A stretch of 64,000 bases of DNA from Meandrina meandrites (Eukaryota; Cnidaria; Anthozoa; Scleractinia; Meandrinidae). The notes beneath the pieces are model-generated. The model saw only the letters and a list, made by a program, of their open reading frames with translations. It did no database searches and was not told the origin of the DNA. Every line of letters begins with the position of its first letter. Position 1 is the first letter of the stretch. This document shows positions 1-12,074 of the stretch, piece by piece. The stretch lies in assembly GCA_963693305.1 (NCBI GenBank), contig OY855914.1, positions 23,596,972-23,660,971 on the forward strand, read 5' to 3'. Made by a program: the position numbers and the translations under genes.

Positions 1-31
1 GTAAGTTAAAGAACAAGTTATCGCATCTTAC

Positions 32-2770
32 CACAAACGCTCTTCCGACCACTGAATTGGGTCCAGCCAGGGACAGAAGATAATCTTCAGTAACAATATT
101 GACAGCTCCGTTTTTGTCTGCAACAATGTTTCCTAAGTCCCCAACATGACTGCAAACGAGAAATATAAATCATTCTCTTTGCTGAAAGCCATAAATGTCT
201 TGATAAATTATTTGAATCAGTTTTTGTGATGTATAAAATGTAATATTTCCAAATCCAAGGACATTCAGAATGATACTTACAAAAGGTGGCGAAACATAAA
301 AAAGATTATAACAAGGCCCTGAAAAAGAAGCACGTGGCCACAGAGGGAAAAGGTCATGCAAACCTTGCGTGATTTAGCGTGACAAAGTGCGGGAGGAAAC
401 AGGATGGTCACGCAAACCTTGCAAGATTTAGCGTGGCAAAGGTACAAGAGGAAACTATATGGTCACACAAAGCTTGCGTGATTTTGCATGACAAAGATAC
501 AGGAGGAAACAGGATGGTCACGCAAAGCTTGTGCGACATGGCGGGACAAAGCTACAGAACTAGAAGGAAACTGTATGGTCACGCAAAGCTTGCGTGATAT
601 AGCGTGACATAACTACATTACCGTCTTTTGAATTTGTCCGTAGGTGCACCGTGGTTCCGGTTAAACGGGTTGTAATGCCCTCCGGTACTCTGGCATCCTT
701 TGAAGATAATTTAAAATAATTTACGTCAGCTTTGAAAAAAAAATCAATCTTCTCTTTTGAGATTGCAGTAGGAGCACGAGATTATATTGAATACGAGTAC
801 GGATTTTCAAACCTAGTATTTTTGCTTTCGATGATCACACCAACCTCGTACCCAAAGTCTCCTTTTCAAATGGTCAACAACAGGGAGGAGCGAGGGCTCT
901 AGGAAGGTAACTGGTATTTGCTCACCTTCAGTAACAATGTCTCCAAACTGATGAATATGGAAGCCGTGTGTTGTGTTGGGAGGCAGACCCGAAATGTTTA
1001 CAAAGATGTGAGTAGGACAACGAGGCTGCCAAAAACAAAATATAACCGGTTCAGTTATCAATTGGGGAGAATTTAAGTATGAAACAAATTTATAATTATA
1101 TTAAACACCACCCTCCAACCTCAAAACTTGAAAACGTTAATTGAAGTTTTCTTCATGTAAGCAACATGATATGTCCTCAGCGGAACATTAAGAGACAATA
1201 GACCTTTTTTGCTTGGGCGTTTTGTTGCCCCATTACAGACCATGTGATGATCCTCTTGAGAATTCTTGCTTTTAAATTTTCAAATAGTCGCGTGTATATG
1301 AATGAATAAATTTTATGTGGATAAAAGAAAAATTCTCTAGAGAATATCACGTGGTCTGTAATGGGAAAACAAACCGCCCAAGCGAAAAAGGTCTATTTTT
1401 CGCGAGTTGTTATACATGCATACACGACCCTATAAGTTTCCAGCTTTAAACAGGAACCATACCGTTTTCTTTACATGCATCTTTTTGAATGTAGGTTGTA
1501 GCAGTAGAACTTTTCCTTGCACTGGGGTCTCTGTGCCAGCAGGTGGTTTGGAGTTCGGAGTGATATAACTAACAGCCATTATTCCATCTTCATCTGAAAC
1601 AAATGATTTTTTAGCACTAACTTGTTTCACTGAAAAACTGTTCAGTATACATGTTTGTTATTCCACTATTGCGCCATTTTACCATATAAGGGCAAAAGAA
1701 CGCGCAAAATATGCCACGTTATTACACTGTAGAACAGGGCAAAAATACGGACTGAAAGCGGAGCGACAAATGGCCGAACCAAACGTTATTTTATTAGTGG
1801 AATAATAAATCCCTTATTCGATGGTTTAACATATAATGCGAGCGGAGATTTTGCTCATTGCAACTCGCAAAATATCCGCGTGTATAATATGTTAAACCAT
1901 CGAATAAGGTGTATATACTAAGCTAGTTCATTTAAAACCTTTATAAGAATGTCTAATTTTGGGAATGAGGCTGAGCCTTCTTATTTTTTTTTTCACGATT
2001 TGAGGCTGAAAGTGAGAAAGTGTTCTCTGAGACGTTCTTAAGTTACATGTTACAGTATTTCATTAAATCAATGCCGACAAAACCAGGAAACGTATCAAAC
2101 AGCATTGTTCGCCGAATGTGGTGTATCAAGTTGCTCTTGACATGTTTGCGCGGCCTGCTCCCTGTGATCTGGTGCCGCGGACAAATTCCTTTTAAGCATT
2201 TAGTTAACTGCTGTTATACCACAGTTTTGAATTTATTTATACTTCTCATTTTACAAAAAAATTAAAACAAATGGGCAAAATAAAGACGTTCTCCGCCTCT
2301 CAGCCTGGTGTATGTTCTAAGCACGTTCTTAAAATTTTGGTAAATCTCAGCCGCAACCTTCTTATAAAAAAGGTTCCGTTATAAAAAAAAAGAGTGCACA
2401 GCTTTCTTCTAGTTTGTCTATCGGTTTAATAACTAACCATAGCTGAATAAGCTGAAGAAAGCGCTTATTTCCAAATAAAAATATTGGAAAATAGCCATCA
2501 TGGTTCACGTTTTCCAGAACATGCAGAATTTGAGAATTTCCCGTCGATGTTTAGCAGAGGACGACAAAGAAATGTACCAACATTTATAACACACTTGCAA
2601 AGCTATTATCTGCTCATTAAACCCTTTTGGTTGGTGACGCTGTCGTTGCCTCGTTGCCTTAACGCTTTGCTAAAAATCCCTATTTTCAGTCTCGAGGAGG
2701 CTTTACCTGAACAAATGCTCCCAGCAGCAGATGTCGCCAGCATTATCAACCCACATCCAAAGAACAGCAT
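32..2770 (-). CDS. Secreted Cu/Zn superoxide dismutase, copy 1 (3' exon off window)
   Basis: Dismutates superoxide to peroxide and oxygen; a signal peptide places it outside the cell or in the secretory route. Exons in transcript order: 2770-2707 (ATG, signal peptide beginning MLFFGCGLIMLATSAA), 1593-1475, 1025-926, 697-622, 149-32; each is bounded by AG/GT. Together they are 477 nt, the same phase as copy 4 at this point. Visible motifs: GFHIHQFGD (two Cu ligands), [10 protein letters not shown] and NHGAP (bridging and Zn His, disulfide Cys), HVGDLGN (Zn His and Asp). The last exon, carrying the fourth Cu-binding His and the active-site Arg, would lie left of base 1. Oddities: exon 2 seems to run 18 nt further than in copies 2 and 4, because the usual donor is absent and the next GT (1474) is used; exon 4 is 6 nt longer (ends KFKRR). 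These two boundaries are inferred. The family identity is firm. Confidence 0.9.
1201..1393. mobile_element. TA-flanked foldback MITE
   Basis: Inverted termini GACCTTTTTTGCTTGGGCG / CGCCCAAGCGAAAAAGGTC extend inward through matching attacagacca and tggtctgtaat segments. A TA dinucleotide flanks each end (1199-1200 and 1394-1395). No coding capacity. It lies in an intron of SOD copy 1. Confidence 0.75.
1812..1909. mobile_element. Small foldback element, 98 bp
   Basis: Near-perfect arms start CCTTATTCGATGGTTTAACA at the left and end with its complement at the right; the centre (gagcggagattttgc / gcaaaatatccgc) is also partly complementary. Intronic in SOD copy 1. Confidence 0.7.
1933..2350 (+). 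repeat. Interspersed repeat, about 410 bp
   Basis: Shares sequence over its length with 25083-25475 on the minus strand: a start like aagaatgtctaattttggg, gaggctgag motifs, a ttacatgtta segment, and an end reading tctcagcc..tatgttct. Termini are related inversely (aacctttataagaa / ttcttataaaaaaggtt). Because the two copies are in opposite orientation within SOD introns, they are independent insertions, not by-products of gene duplication. Confidence 0.65.
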
Positions 2771-2782
2771 TGTGGTGTCTTC

Positions 2783-5700
2783 CTAGAAATTAATGAAAGA
2801 TTTTAGAATTTTAATTGATAGTCTAGCCGGGAATGATTTGAGCGTTTCCCCTTTTTTGAAGCCCATTTGCGATTTTTTGTCAACTTTGGATTTATCGCAT
2901 CACGATGCAGTATATAAGAGTGGGTAACGTAAGCAGCATGTAGATGTCGGGCGAGGTCGGTTTCGGCCGTAATGCTGGTTGAGTTTTTTTTAGTTCATAG
3001 AAGTGTAGCCTTCGAACACTTTCTCTTATAAGTACTCCTTTAATTTTTCTTGGATTTTTTAGGTTCCTGAAATATCTGGAGAGATATGTCTCCTCCTTAG
3101 AAGAAAGAGAAAATGAATGTGCAAGAGAAAAATTGTTTTTCTTACATATTAAATTTCCTGATGTTTCTCCCGTACACTAATTTACTACTTTCACAAAAGC
3201 GCGATAGGTCCTTAATCATGTTAATATTTCGTTTAGAACTGTAAAGACACGTTTTTTTCGGAAAGTTGTTCAATAAATTCAAAACCGTTTCTTATCGCAT
3301 CATCTAAACTCACTCAACTGCGCCTCGTGATTTAACGTTTCAGTTGATAAAACCCACTGCTCGTTTATTATATATTAAGAATATACTTATCAAACGCGTG
3401 GTACGTAATGGTAGAATATCAGCCCGAGCCCATATCAAAAGCGGCTGTATTCGCAGGCTACTTCGGTACAGAAAACGGCGAGGACCAGAAAGGATTTATC
3501 ATACGATTTTAGTTTTGAAAATAAAATGCAGGAACTTTGACCAGTCCAATACTAGAAAATATTGGACCGGCAATAACGTGTACTGATTGGCTGAAATTTT
3601 AGTTATTCACTCTCTCAGCTGTCCAAGCTTTGTAATAGAAGCCGTATATTGCTGCAAAAAATTCCTCGAAACAACACGTGAAGTATAAACCGCTTTATTT
3701 GTAATTTGATATTGTAAGGTGGACCACTATTTTGATATCACGGCATTTTATAATTTTATACAACAAAAGCATTTTGTTGCGTGTTCTTTTATATACTCAG
3801 TTCGTAAGTTTAATTTTCAAAATTTGACTTTATTAACAATCTAACACTCTTGTTTAAATAGGAAACGTTCGCGGTATGAATAATTCTTTCCTTTTGAGTA
3901 TATTTGCCATGCGGCCGGGGCCTCGGGTTGTGAATCTGAGAAGTCAACAACCTCCCCGGTGAAAATCAGAAATCCTTGATTGAAACACGTGGCTTAAAAG
4001 AAGTGTTGATAAAAAAATTAAACGATGCATTAATTTTGTTTACTGACCAAACGTTTCCTCGATGTTTTAGTTTGTGTCTAAATCATGTTCGCTTTCGGTT
4101 TTGAGAATGTGCGTATTCATTCGTTATTCATGATCCTCAATTCCCATTTTTGGCGTCAATTTCTCGGGACTTTTTAATTAAAAAGCACTTAAAGCCTCTC
4201 TTGCTTGAAGCCAAGGGCATGTGGCTTTGAATATCCTTGACAACGAGAATTCCAAACAAGAATTCCAAATTAAAGCGACCAAGGGGTGAATTTTCCATAT
4301 GTTTAAGTTAAAAGATAGAATGAAAGAAAAATTAAATGAATTTGGTTTCTCTTAATTACTCCAAGCCCCTTATATATGTTGAAATTATTGATTCCTCCTC
4401 GTTTAATGGATTTGTTTGCGATTAAAAAATAACGTTTCAGTCCCATGTTTGAATTCAACTTACACGCTGTCATTAAATCTGTTTTGCCAATATTACTTGA
4501 CACACGCTCTGTGAAAATAAAAATTTAACGACGATTTGAATTTGAGCAAAAATTCCGGATAAATTGCGAACAGTATACCAAGGCGATTTCTGGTGCAATT
4601 TTAATGTGATTGCGACTCTTGTCGGACAGCGTTTGCAAAGTACCTCAATCGCCATTTCGGTCCGACGTGCTCATGATTTCAACCCAATATAAAGTTACTA
4701 CTCTACTCTACTCTACTCTATCGCCGAAGGGTCGCCAGAGGTCTCGAACTTGCAGTGTAAACCTGACACAAGACGAGTGCCCATGCTTTGATCTAGTACA
4801 AAACCTCTGTTTATTTTATCGCTTTTCCGCGTAAAATATTGTGTCCAATTGCACCCCAAATCGCCTGTGTAAATGTACTTTTAAACAGCACCACACAATC
4901 AATTACGCATTTTAAAATTAGCGCTTTCTTGTGAAAGGAATACACCTTGTATTCCGGCAAAGAAACGCGTGTCTTGCAAACTGCTACATTTGCCAAGAAT
5001 AGACGTACGAAGATTTCTCAGCAAATAAACAAAAAACGGTGCTATTTGTAGAAAGTTTAACGTGACATCAGTATATTTTTCTACCTACCTTGAATATCGG
5101 TGATGTTAAGTATATGAATGTTTTCTCAGCTGATCGAAACCTGCCAAAACTGAATAAGTTTCGCTTTTTTAGTGTCGCTTGTATTTTAGTTCAAAGAACT
5201 TATTAAAAAAAACATTACTTCGTCTCAACTTAATTGATGACCGTCCTTGACATTCAAGAATACAGGTTAACTAAAATTAGGGCGGTGATATGATTAACGC
5301 AACTAATTAGAAGCACGCAGTCTATGCTAAAACTGAGCCGGGTTTTCCTATTGGTTCTTAATGACATTTCGAGTTTGGTGATGTCATTTACCCCTGTTTA
5401 CAATTTTTGGCGGCCAGGGTTGGATATTAGCGATTTGAATTGATTAGATCTATCCACATACAAGTTCTCCTAATTGGTCTCCATACATCTTCTTTTAGTA
5501 TCAGTTGGGAGAATTTGTTATAATATCCAAGCAATTTCCCTTTGGTGAAAAATTTATTAATTCTCATAACCTTTTCTCTTGATGAAGCATTGATATTGTG
5601 AGGAGAAGTTTGATGTTGGTCACTCCTGGCACTTAAAGGGTTAAGAAAACTAGTACGAAGAGAAAAACCATCTCTCCCTTTCGAAAGAAAATTCGTCAAA

Positions 5701-5817
5701 AATTGAACGTTTCCTATTTTTCTTCCACGGTTTTCAGTCAGTGTCAAATATTAAAAGCTTTTATGGCAGGAAAACAGCGGGTCCTTATTTGTTGCCAACA
5801 GAGAGCCTCAAAACTAC
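2783..5817. other. Intergenic, no gene recognised
   Basis: AT-rich sequence upstream of SOD copy 1. I see only short open frames. There is a small foldback-like stretch around 3540-3575 (tccaatac..atattgga) and a five-base microsatellite (ctcta repeated) near 4697-4721. The leader exon of SOD copy 1 probably lies here, but the promoter block shared by copies 2-4 was not found. Confidence 0.5.
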
Positions 5818-5967
5818 GGGCGTATTTATTTGCACCATACGCGTATAGCCGTCGCATTTTCCCGTTGAAATTTTTTATTGTTTTCGAGCTAAAAGAAAAA
5901 AAACATCAAAAATTCTAATGGGAAAATGCAATGGCTTTACGCAGGTATGTTGCAAATAAATACGCCC
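5818..5967. mobile_element. Foldback MITE, 150 bp
   Basis: Terminal arms GGGCGTATTTATTTGCA and its complement at the right end; internal segments (gcattttcccgtt / atgggaaaatgc) also pair. No coding potential. It lies about 90 bp ahead of the promoter-like cluster at 6060. Confidence 0.7.
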
Positions 5968-6059
5968 TTCATTTCGCGTTCACATTTTTTGCCCTTTTAC
6001 GGTAAACAGTAAATCAAATTAGCATAACCAACGAAGGGTAAAAAGCAGTGAAAACCCGT

Positions 6060-6180
6060 GCGGCGTGTGATGACGTGAACCAATCAGACAGCTTCTTTTG
6101 GTGCAGGGCGTGCAGTGAAACAGTTCGCGCCCAATTTAAATCAGTTATTCGGCTTCTTCATGAGAGTGAAGGAAGAGCAT
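6060..6180 (+). promoter_or_regulatory. CRE/CCAAT/E2F-like promoter
   Basis: Within about 80 bp there is a TGACG core (gatgacgtga), a CCAAT box (aaccaatcag) and an E2F-like ttcgcgccc, followed by a purine-rich leader and ATGGCG at 6179. This combination is typical of promoters of cell-cycle genes. The motifs are seen directly; promoter activity is inferred. Confidence 0.4.
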
Positions 6181-6312
6181 GGCGAACTTTCTGAGAACTA
6201 AAACGACGAAGCAGTTTGCGTCTTATTCGACAGAACCAAGGATAAATAACTATAAAGCTGTAGCTTTAACTACAGAACCACAACAATCAAGGGGTCTTGG
6301 CCGGAAAAACCG
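6179..6312 (+). CDS. Possible first coding exon, unrecognised
   Basis: Begins at ATGGCG just downstream of the promoter-like cluster and encodes a basic, disordered-looking peptide (MANFLRTKTTKQFASYSTEP at the start, QQSRGLGRKNR near the end). A donor-like CGG|GTTAGT follows at about 6312. The frame stays open to 6571, but the rest looks intronic. I do not recognise the family and found no convincing second exon; 7028-7130, preceded by a good polypyrimidine tract and CAG, is a candidate. Confidence 0.3.
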
Positions 6313-7229
6313 GGTTAGTAAGATAAGCAAATGTTTTAGTTTCGGTTCGGAGAACTTGTCTTATTTCAATGTCTTCAATGCAACTTTATATTCTGAGAGA
6401 GAAACTGAACTCCGAACCAGACAATTTCATTGCCACAAAATTCAATATTATTACAAATACTTGGCAAACTATTTATTCATTTTGTCTGCTCTTTTCATTT
6501 CAGAAGCAAATGTTCGAAGGATTTACTCAGAGGCAAGACAACACAAAACGTGTTCAAAACAAACTTGTTGAAATAATCATGGCGGTGAACTGTGGGCGTC
6601 ACGGTTTTTAAAACAAACCGATACTCATAGCAGGTACGTTTATTTGTTTGCTTCGTCTATTTATCGTTTGCTAGCACATTTATTACATGCATACGGTATG
6701 TTGGGCAACTTTAGGCAATATTTCATGACAGAGTTGTAAATTGGAATGACCGGTCTAAAATTAAAAGCGCCTTACAGGGCGTTACCTAAAGTATTTATAA
6801 ATGTATTTTTAGAATTGTATTTTACAAATTTATGAGTACCGCAACAAACAAAGTGTTTTAAGGAGGATTTCTATATAAACGCTATATTTCATTATTCATG
6901 GAGTTTGAAAGTCTCTCTCGGATCGTGTATAACGGATAACATTAGCATAACAACGTTAAATACAGATCTACAAATGTTCACGTGGAGTAAAAATTGACTC
7001 CGTTTTTCTTTTCTTTTTACCTGTTCAGTATGGCACTTCCCGATATCGTTAAGCAGTCAGTCCACTTTCCTTGGTCAGCAGTCCATGCCAGTGTAACCCT
7101 TCCAAACTTCAGCTATCATCGCGGTAAAACCATGTCCTCGGCGTCGCCCTGGCAACGAAAGACACAAGGTCTTCATGGTAGTGGTTAGTGCGGTTCTTTG
7201 TGGGTAGGGAAGGGTGGGTGATAGTTAAA

Positions 7230-7500
7230 GCTCTGGATGAACCTTACACTCGGCTAATGTTCGGCTAACATTCGGCCTGTATTCGGCTCACGACGGTTTA
7301 ACTTAAGTTTTTCAGTTTAGTTAATACTGGGTGGGTTGGTTTTGGGCCTTCCCTTTTCCTTTCCTGGGGTTTACAATTCGGCTTCAAACATTTCATTCGG
7401 TCAATAATTCGGCACCGGGTTTAAGTTTCGGCTTTTCGTCGGCACACTTCGGCTTTCTTTCGTCAAGACTTCGGTTTCACTTAAGCTTCTGCGCAACCTC
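7230..7500 (+). repeat. TTCGG-rich patch
   Basis: TTCGG or TTCGGC recurs about a dozen times in 270 bp at irregular spacing (for example ttcggctaa, attcggcct, attcggctc, ttcggcacc, ttcggcttt). A similar but smaller patch is at 8980-9070. There is no fixed period, so it is a motif cluster, not a simple satellite. Confidence 0.5.
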
Positions 7501-7639
7501 CCGCTTAGTGTTTTTGAAAAAAAAATTCTTATCTAAGTTCCTTTTAATGGCAGCATGGTCGCTGTTATTAGCAGGAACGTCTCCCTTTAATGACAGCATT
7601 GTAGCTGTTATAACAGGGTCTTTCGGTTCAAGGTTCATC

Positions 7640-9640
7640 TAGATAAATAATTATTAATTTATTTATTTAATTAAAAAACATAGGAAACTAGAGAATGACC
7701 GCTTAACACGGGAACGAAGACTGTTTTGTTTTCTCCCGTCACGTTAAGTTGTCAGATTTCTGGTTACAGGAAGGAAATTAGTGTAGACCCGCATTTGCGA
7801 GGTTTTAAGTAGTTAGCTGGGAAACTGGGACAAAGCACACACCCTAGTTAATGTCGCTTACAACTTTTAGCGTAGGTAGCCTCCAAAACTAATCTACTGG
7901 ACGATTCAACAACAAGAAGCATCCAATGAGAAGATCTCTGTCTATAACTAGTCAGTGAAGAGACTGAGAGCATAGTCCAGTAGTTTCCTATAGTTACTTG
8001 AAAGGCTTTTCTCGCTTACAGGCGGTGTCAGCAACCGGACATACACATGTCCCTTTGTTAGCGCTGCCTTGTGGGACGAGTCTCAAGGAATCCGCTTGCA
8101 CTGCACATCGCAGGCGCAGGTAATTTAGACCGTCTACAAATTGTAGGCGTTGGTAGACTTCACTTCTGGCGGAGCAACTGGATCACTACTTGGAGACTGG
8201 ATCGACACAGCGTAATTGAGCACTTGTAAAGACCTCTAAGTTGTAAACTAAGGCCTGGAGAAAGAAGAGCCAAGATCGATCCAGACATCGTGCGGCAGCA
8301 AGACAGTTATAGAGTAAATTAGTTAGCTAGGCATTCGACGAGCCACAACAGTCGGGACAGGTGAATCAAGGAACAAAACATTGGAAACACGCAGGAATAA
8401 CGGAAACGTATGGAGAAAAACAGCATCCCTTCTCATCGAATCTGAATTGATAGACAAGAAAGTGTAGTTAGCTTAAAAATAATTATTAAACAAGCATGAA
8501 CCACACTGGTGAATATTGGTTTGATTTCGGAAGCTTGGATTATTCACGAGGTCTAGTTCGAAAGGCGTGCTCAAAAATTTTCAGTTAATTTAAAAAGTAC
8601 ACATTTGTCCTTTATTCACTCACGTGGTACGTGCTACAACAATTATTCATTTCGAGGTCGGTGAATAATTGTTTATTTATGAAAGAAGTTCTTAAGGTAT
8701 TATAAAATCATATTTATGAAATGATAACATGAAGGTTGTTGTTGTCTTGTTGTTGTCTCTGCCACACGCGTGACACGCGTGGAAAGCACGCGCGGATGAA
8801 TGCTGTAAGACTTTGGATGTGAAACACGCGCTTTAGACAACAATGTTTTTTTCCTTTGTGACTCAAGCTTCAATTGTCTATTGTTTGAAAAAAATCGCTA
8901 AATTTACACCAGCACTTATGAACAAAGGCGAAACAGACATTGTAGACTGAAGTGCGGGTTGCATTCCATCGTTGTACGGCATAGCCTCGCTTCGGCTCCG
9001 GCTCGGTCAACGTTTCGGTTCGGTTTGCTTCGGAATGCTTCGAACGGTGATCGGCTTTCGGCTTTAACCGAGAATCTACGACAAGGGCCTGGTATCGTGT
9101 TTTCTCGATAGCAGGCAAATGAGAACCCCTAATGAATGTCCGAGCAACCCTGCGTGTTCCACGAACAGTGTCAAGTTTTGTACATGTAGACACAGGAACA
9201 TTTCTTGGTTTCTCTGGGCACATTTTATCAAATAGGAGCGCATCCCCCCATGGATTACTTTAGGTCCTGTGGAATAATTTTAAGCCAAGCCAATGTACCT
9301 AGAAGTATTGTAGAAGTCTTTGAAAATATGACGAACATTATGAGGCATTTTTTTCGTCAACTGGTTTTCTGGATTCAAATCGACATCTTGTTCTCCGTTG
9401 GAGCTCATTTTCGGGAGCAAAAACGACTGGCATAAAGCAAGAATTTGAGAATAAAAATTACGTTTTAGTTAACAGTGTGTTTTGTCGTTACTTTGTGTGT
9501 TTTTTTTTGTCTTGATGAATAACTAACTCTTAGGCATTTATTTTCAGCATACACACTCGATGGGGCATCAGAAAATAACTGGCTATGTGTTTATATGTTA
9601 TGAGGGTTGGAAGGTTTACGTTAAGCTTGCAAACTCAGTT
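7640..9640. other. Intergenic, no gene recognised
   Basis: No exon with family similarity found. It contains the second TTCGG patch (8980-9070) and two adjacent copies of the 8-bp palindrome cacgcgtg (8764-8780). Several isolated donor-like sites (such as caggcgcag|gtaatt near 8120) could belong to a spliced non-coding transcript, but nothing fixes exons. Confidence 0.4.
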
Positions 9641-10613
9641 TTACTTGTCCACTTTCGGGGACATCTTCTTTACTGTAAAATCGTTTCTTTTAAAAACGGA
9701 ACGTTGTAGGCTCCTACAAAGCTATTAAAAATACATTGGAAAAATGCACTTAGGAACGACCTAACGAAGAAGTGCTGAATCGTCCATTTTCGGGGACGTG
9801 GCGGATTTCAATAAAAACTGCACTTTTGTAGGCTTACAGTGCTTTTAAAAATACCAAAAAGCGTAGATTAACTTCCAACTGCGAAGTGCTAAGTCCTCCA
9901 TTTTCGGGGACGTGTAGTGGTGTTGGCGTACAGCTAGTGCTTTTAAAAATACTAAAAAGCGTTTATTAACTTCAAATGCGAAGTGCTAAGTCGTCCATTT
10001 TCGGGACGATGTGCCGAGGAGCGACCGAATGGAGAAGTGCTAAATCGTCCATTTTCGGGGACGTAGCGGATTTCAATTAAAAATAGCACGTTGTAGGTTT
10101 ACAATGCTTTTAAAAATACTAAAAAGTGTTGACTAAATTCTAAATGGGAAGTGCTAAATTGTCCATTTCAGTTCGGGGACGTAGTGGTGTAGGCGAACAG
10201 TGCTTTTAAAATACTAAAAAGCGTTGACCAACTTGTAAATGCGAAGTGCTAAATCGTCCATTTTCGGGGACGTGGCGGATTTCAATTCCTTCAGGTTTGC
10301 AAGTATATTCTCAGAAGTTCATGGACTTCTGGTGTATTGTAATAACTGCTTGGATTTTTGTAATTCTTGGTGCACTCTACAAGAAAATAAAACTGATTGT
10401 TGCACAAAAAGCTTGTTTGGTCGTATTTTGTGTTGTTGTGTTCCGTGGACACTCTAAATAACTAAAACTAATTTTTAATCTTGGTTTTTCATTTTCAGGG
10501 ATTTGCACGCAGACCTATCACGATTGCATTTTATTTCATCTCTCTGTGGCTTCGAAATTGCACCTCGTGATTTTTTTTTTATAGAGGTACGGACTACAAT
10601 AGTTAACGTGGTT

Positions 10614-10649
10614 ATTGTTGTAATCAGCGAGGTCGCTGATTACAACAAT
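10614..10649. repeat. 17-bp perfect inverted repeat with 2-base loop
   Basis: Arms 10614-10630 and 10633-10649 are exact complements (attgttgtaatcagcga / tcgctgattacaacaat) separated by gg. It sits between the two main parts of the hairpin array, just ahead of an E-type hairpin at 10660, but has a different sequence. Confidence 0.9.
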
Positions 10650-11417
10650 TTATGACGACCGTCCATTTTCGGGGACGCGGTCAGGCTTACGGCTTCCGAA
10701 GAACATTTTTTCGATGTTCGGAACGTGATATTTTGGCAAGAATTTTTTAAGCACCTCAGCTGGCAACGTAAAGTCGTCCATTTTCGGGGATGACTTGACA
10801 CGTTAACTTCGCGTCATCACTGGCCGGGTTCGAAAAACGCCACTTTTCGTCGGCGTAAAACTATTTTATTTGCCGGGGGTACAACGAATTCTAACAACCT
10901 GCAGAAACATTTCTCCTGTCAGCGTTTCTTCTTAGCAAAGACAACAAAGAAATGACGTTTACAGTTAACACAAGGTAAGTGTTGGGGACTTGACGCACTT
11001 TAGCTCCGTCTACCAGGTTCAAAAGCATATTTTTAGAAGTGAAATAACTGTACTGTTATACGTGGTGATGTTTTCAGCTTACGAATAAAAATCTGTTTAC
11101 TTTTGTGACATTGTTTTGTTTTTTTGTTGTTTTTTTTTTAATACTGTAAATGACTAATTCAGGTGCTTTAGAGATTTGCGCACAACCGACTCGTCATCTC
11201 GTTTAACTCTTTTGTTAGTATGGTTCCTTCGCTTTCGAAATCGCTCTATGTAATTTTATAACGGTGGTAAGGAGTGGAAAATATTAACGGTGAAAGGCTA
11301 CTCTTTTCAGTTTTTTCCCAGCATCGGGGACGTACAAATTGGTTTCAATTATATCCGACCTTTTTCCATGTTCGGGTAGTCTATTTTAGGGGATGGCTCG
11401 GATTCTAGCTTCGCCAA

Positions 11418-12074
11418 TTTTCGCCGGCGTAGAACGTGGTACCGTACAAAGCATGTCCATTTTCGGGGACAAACGAAATCTCGCGATCTAGATTTTAGTT
11501 CAAAGCGTCCATTTTCGCGTAGTCGACGTAGTGATTATCTTTAGGTCGTCCATTTTCGGGGATGACTCGGACAAATTTGTCAGCTTCCGTGTCCTGCTAG
11601 CTTTCAGCTACGCCCATTTTCGTCGGCGTGAAACGTGGTACCGTACAAAGCATGTCCATTTTCGGGGACAAACGAAATCTCGCGATCTAGATTTTAGTTC
11701 AAAGCGTCCATTTTCGCGTAGTCGACGTAGTGATTATCTTTAGGTCGTCCATTTTCGGGGATGACTCGGACAAATTTGTCAGCTTCCGTGTCCTGCTAGC
11801 TTTCAGCTACGCCCATTTTCGTCGGCGTGAAACGTGGTACCGTACAAAGCATGTCCATTTTCGGGGACAAACGAAATCTCGCGATCTAGATTTTAGTTCT
11901 AAGCGTCCATTTTCGCGTAGTCGACGTAGTGATTATCTTTAGGTCGCCCATTTTCGGGGATGACTCGGACAAATTCCTCAGCTTCCGTGTCCTGCTAATT
12001 TCAAGCTACGCCCATTTTCGTCGGCGTGAAACGTGGTACCCTACAAAGCATGTCCATTTTCGGGGACAAACGTA
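11418..12074 (+). repeat. 199-bp tandem repeat (about 3.3 units)
   Basis: Three consecutive units are almost identical with an exact 199-bp period (equivalent positions 11531, 11730, 11929). Each holds hairpins in the order A-B-C-D spaced about 43, 53, 40 and 63 bp. The high identity implies recent duplication or conversion, unlike the diverged units around it. Confidence 0.92.
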
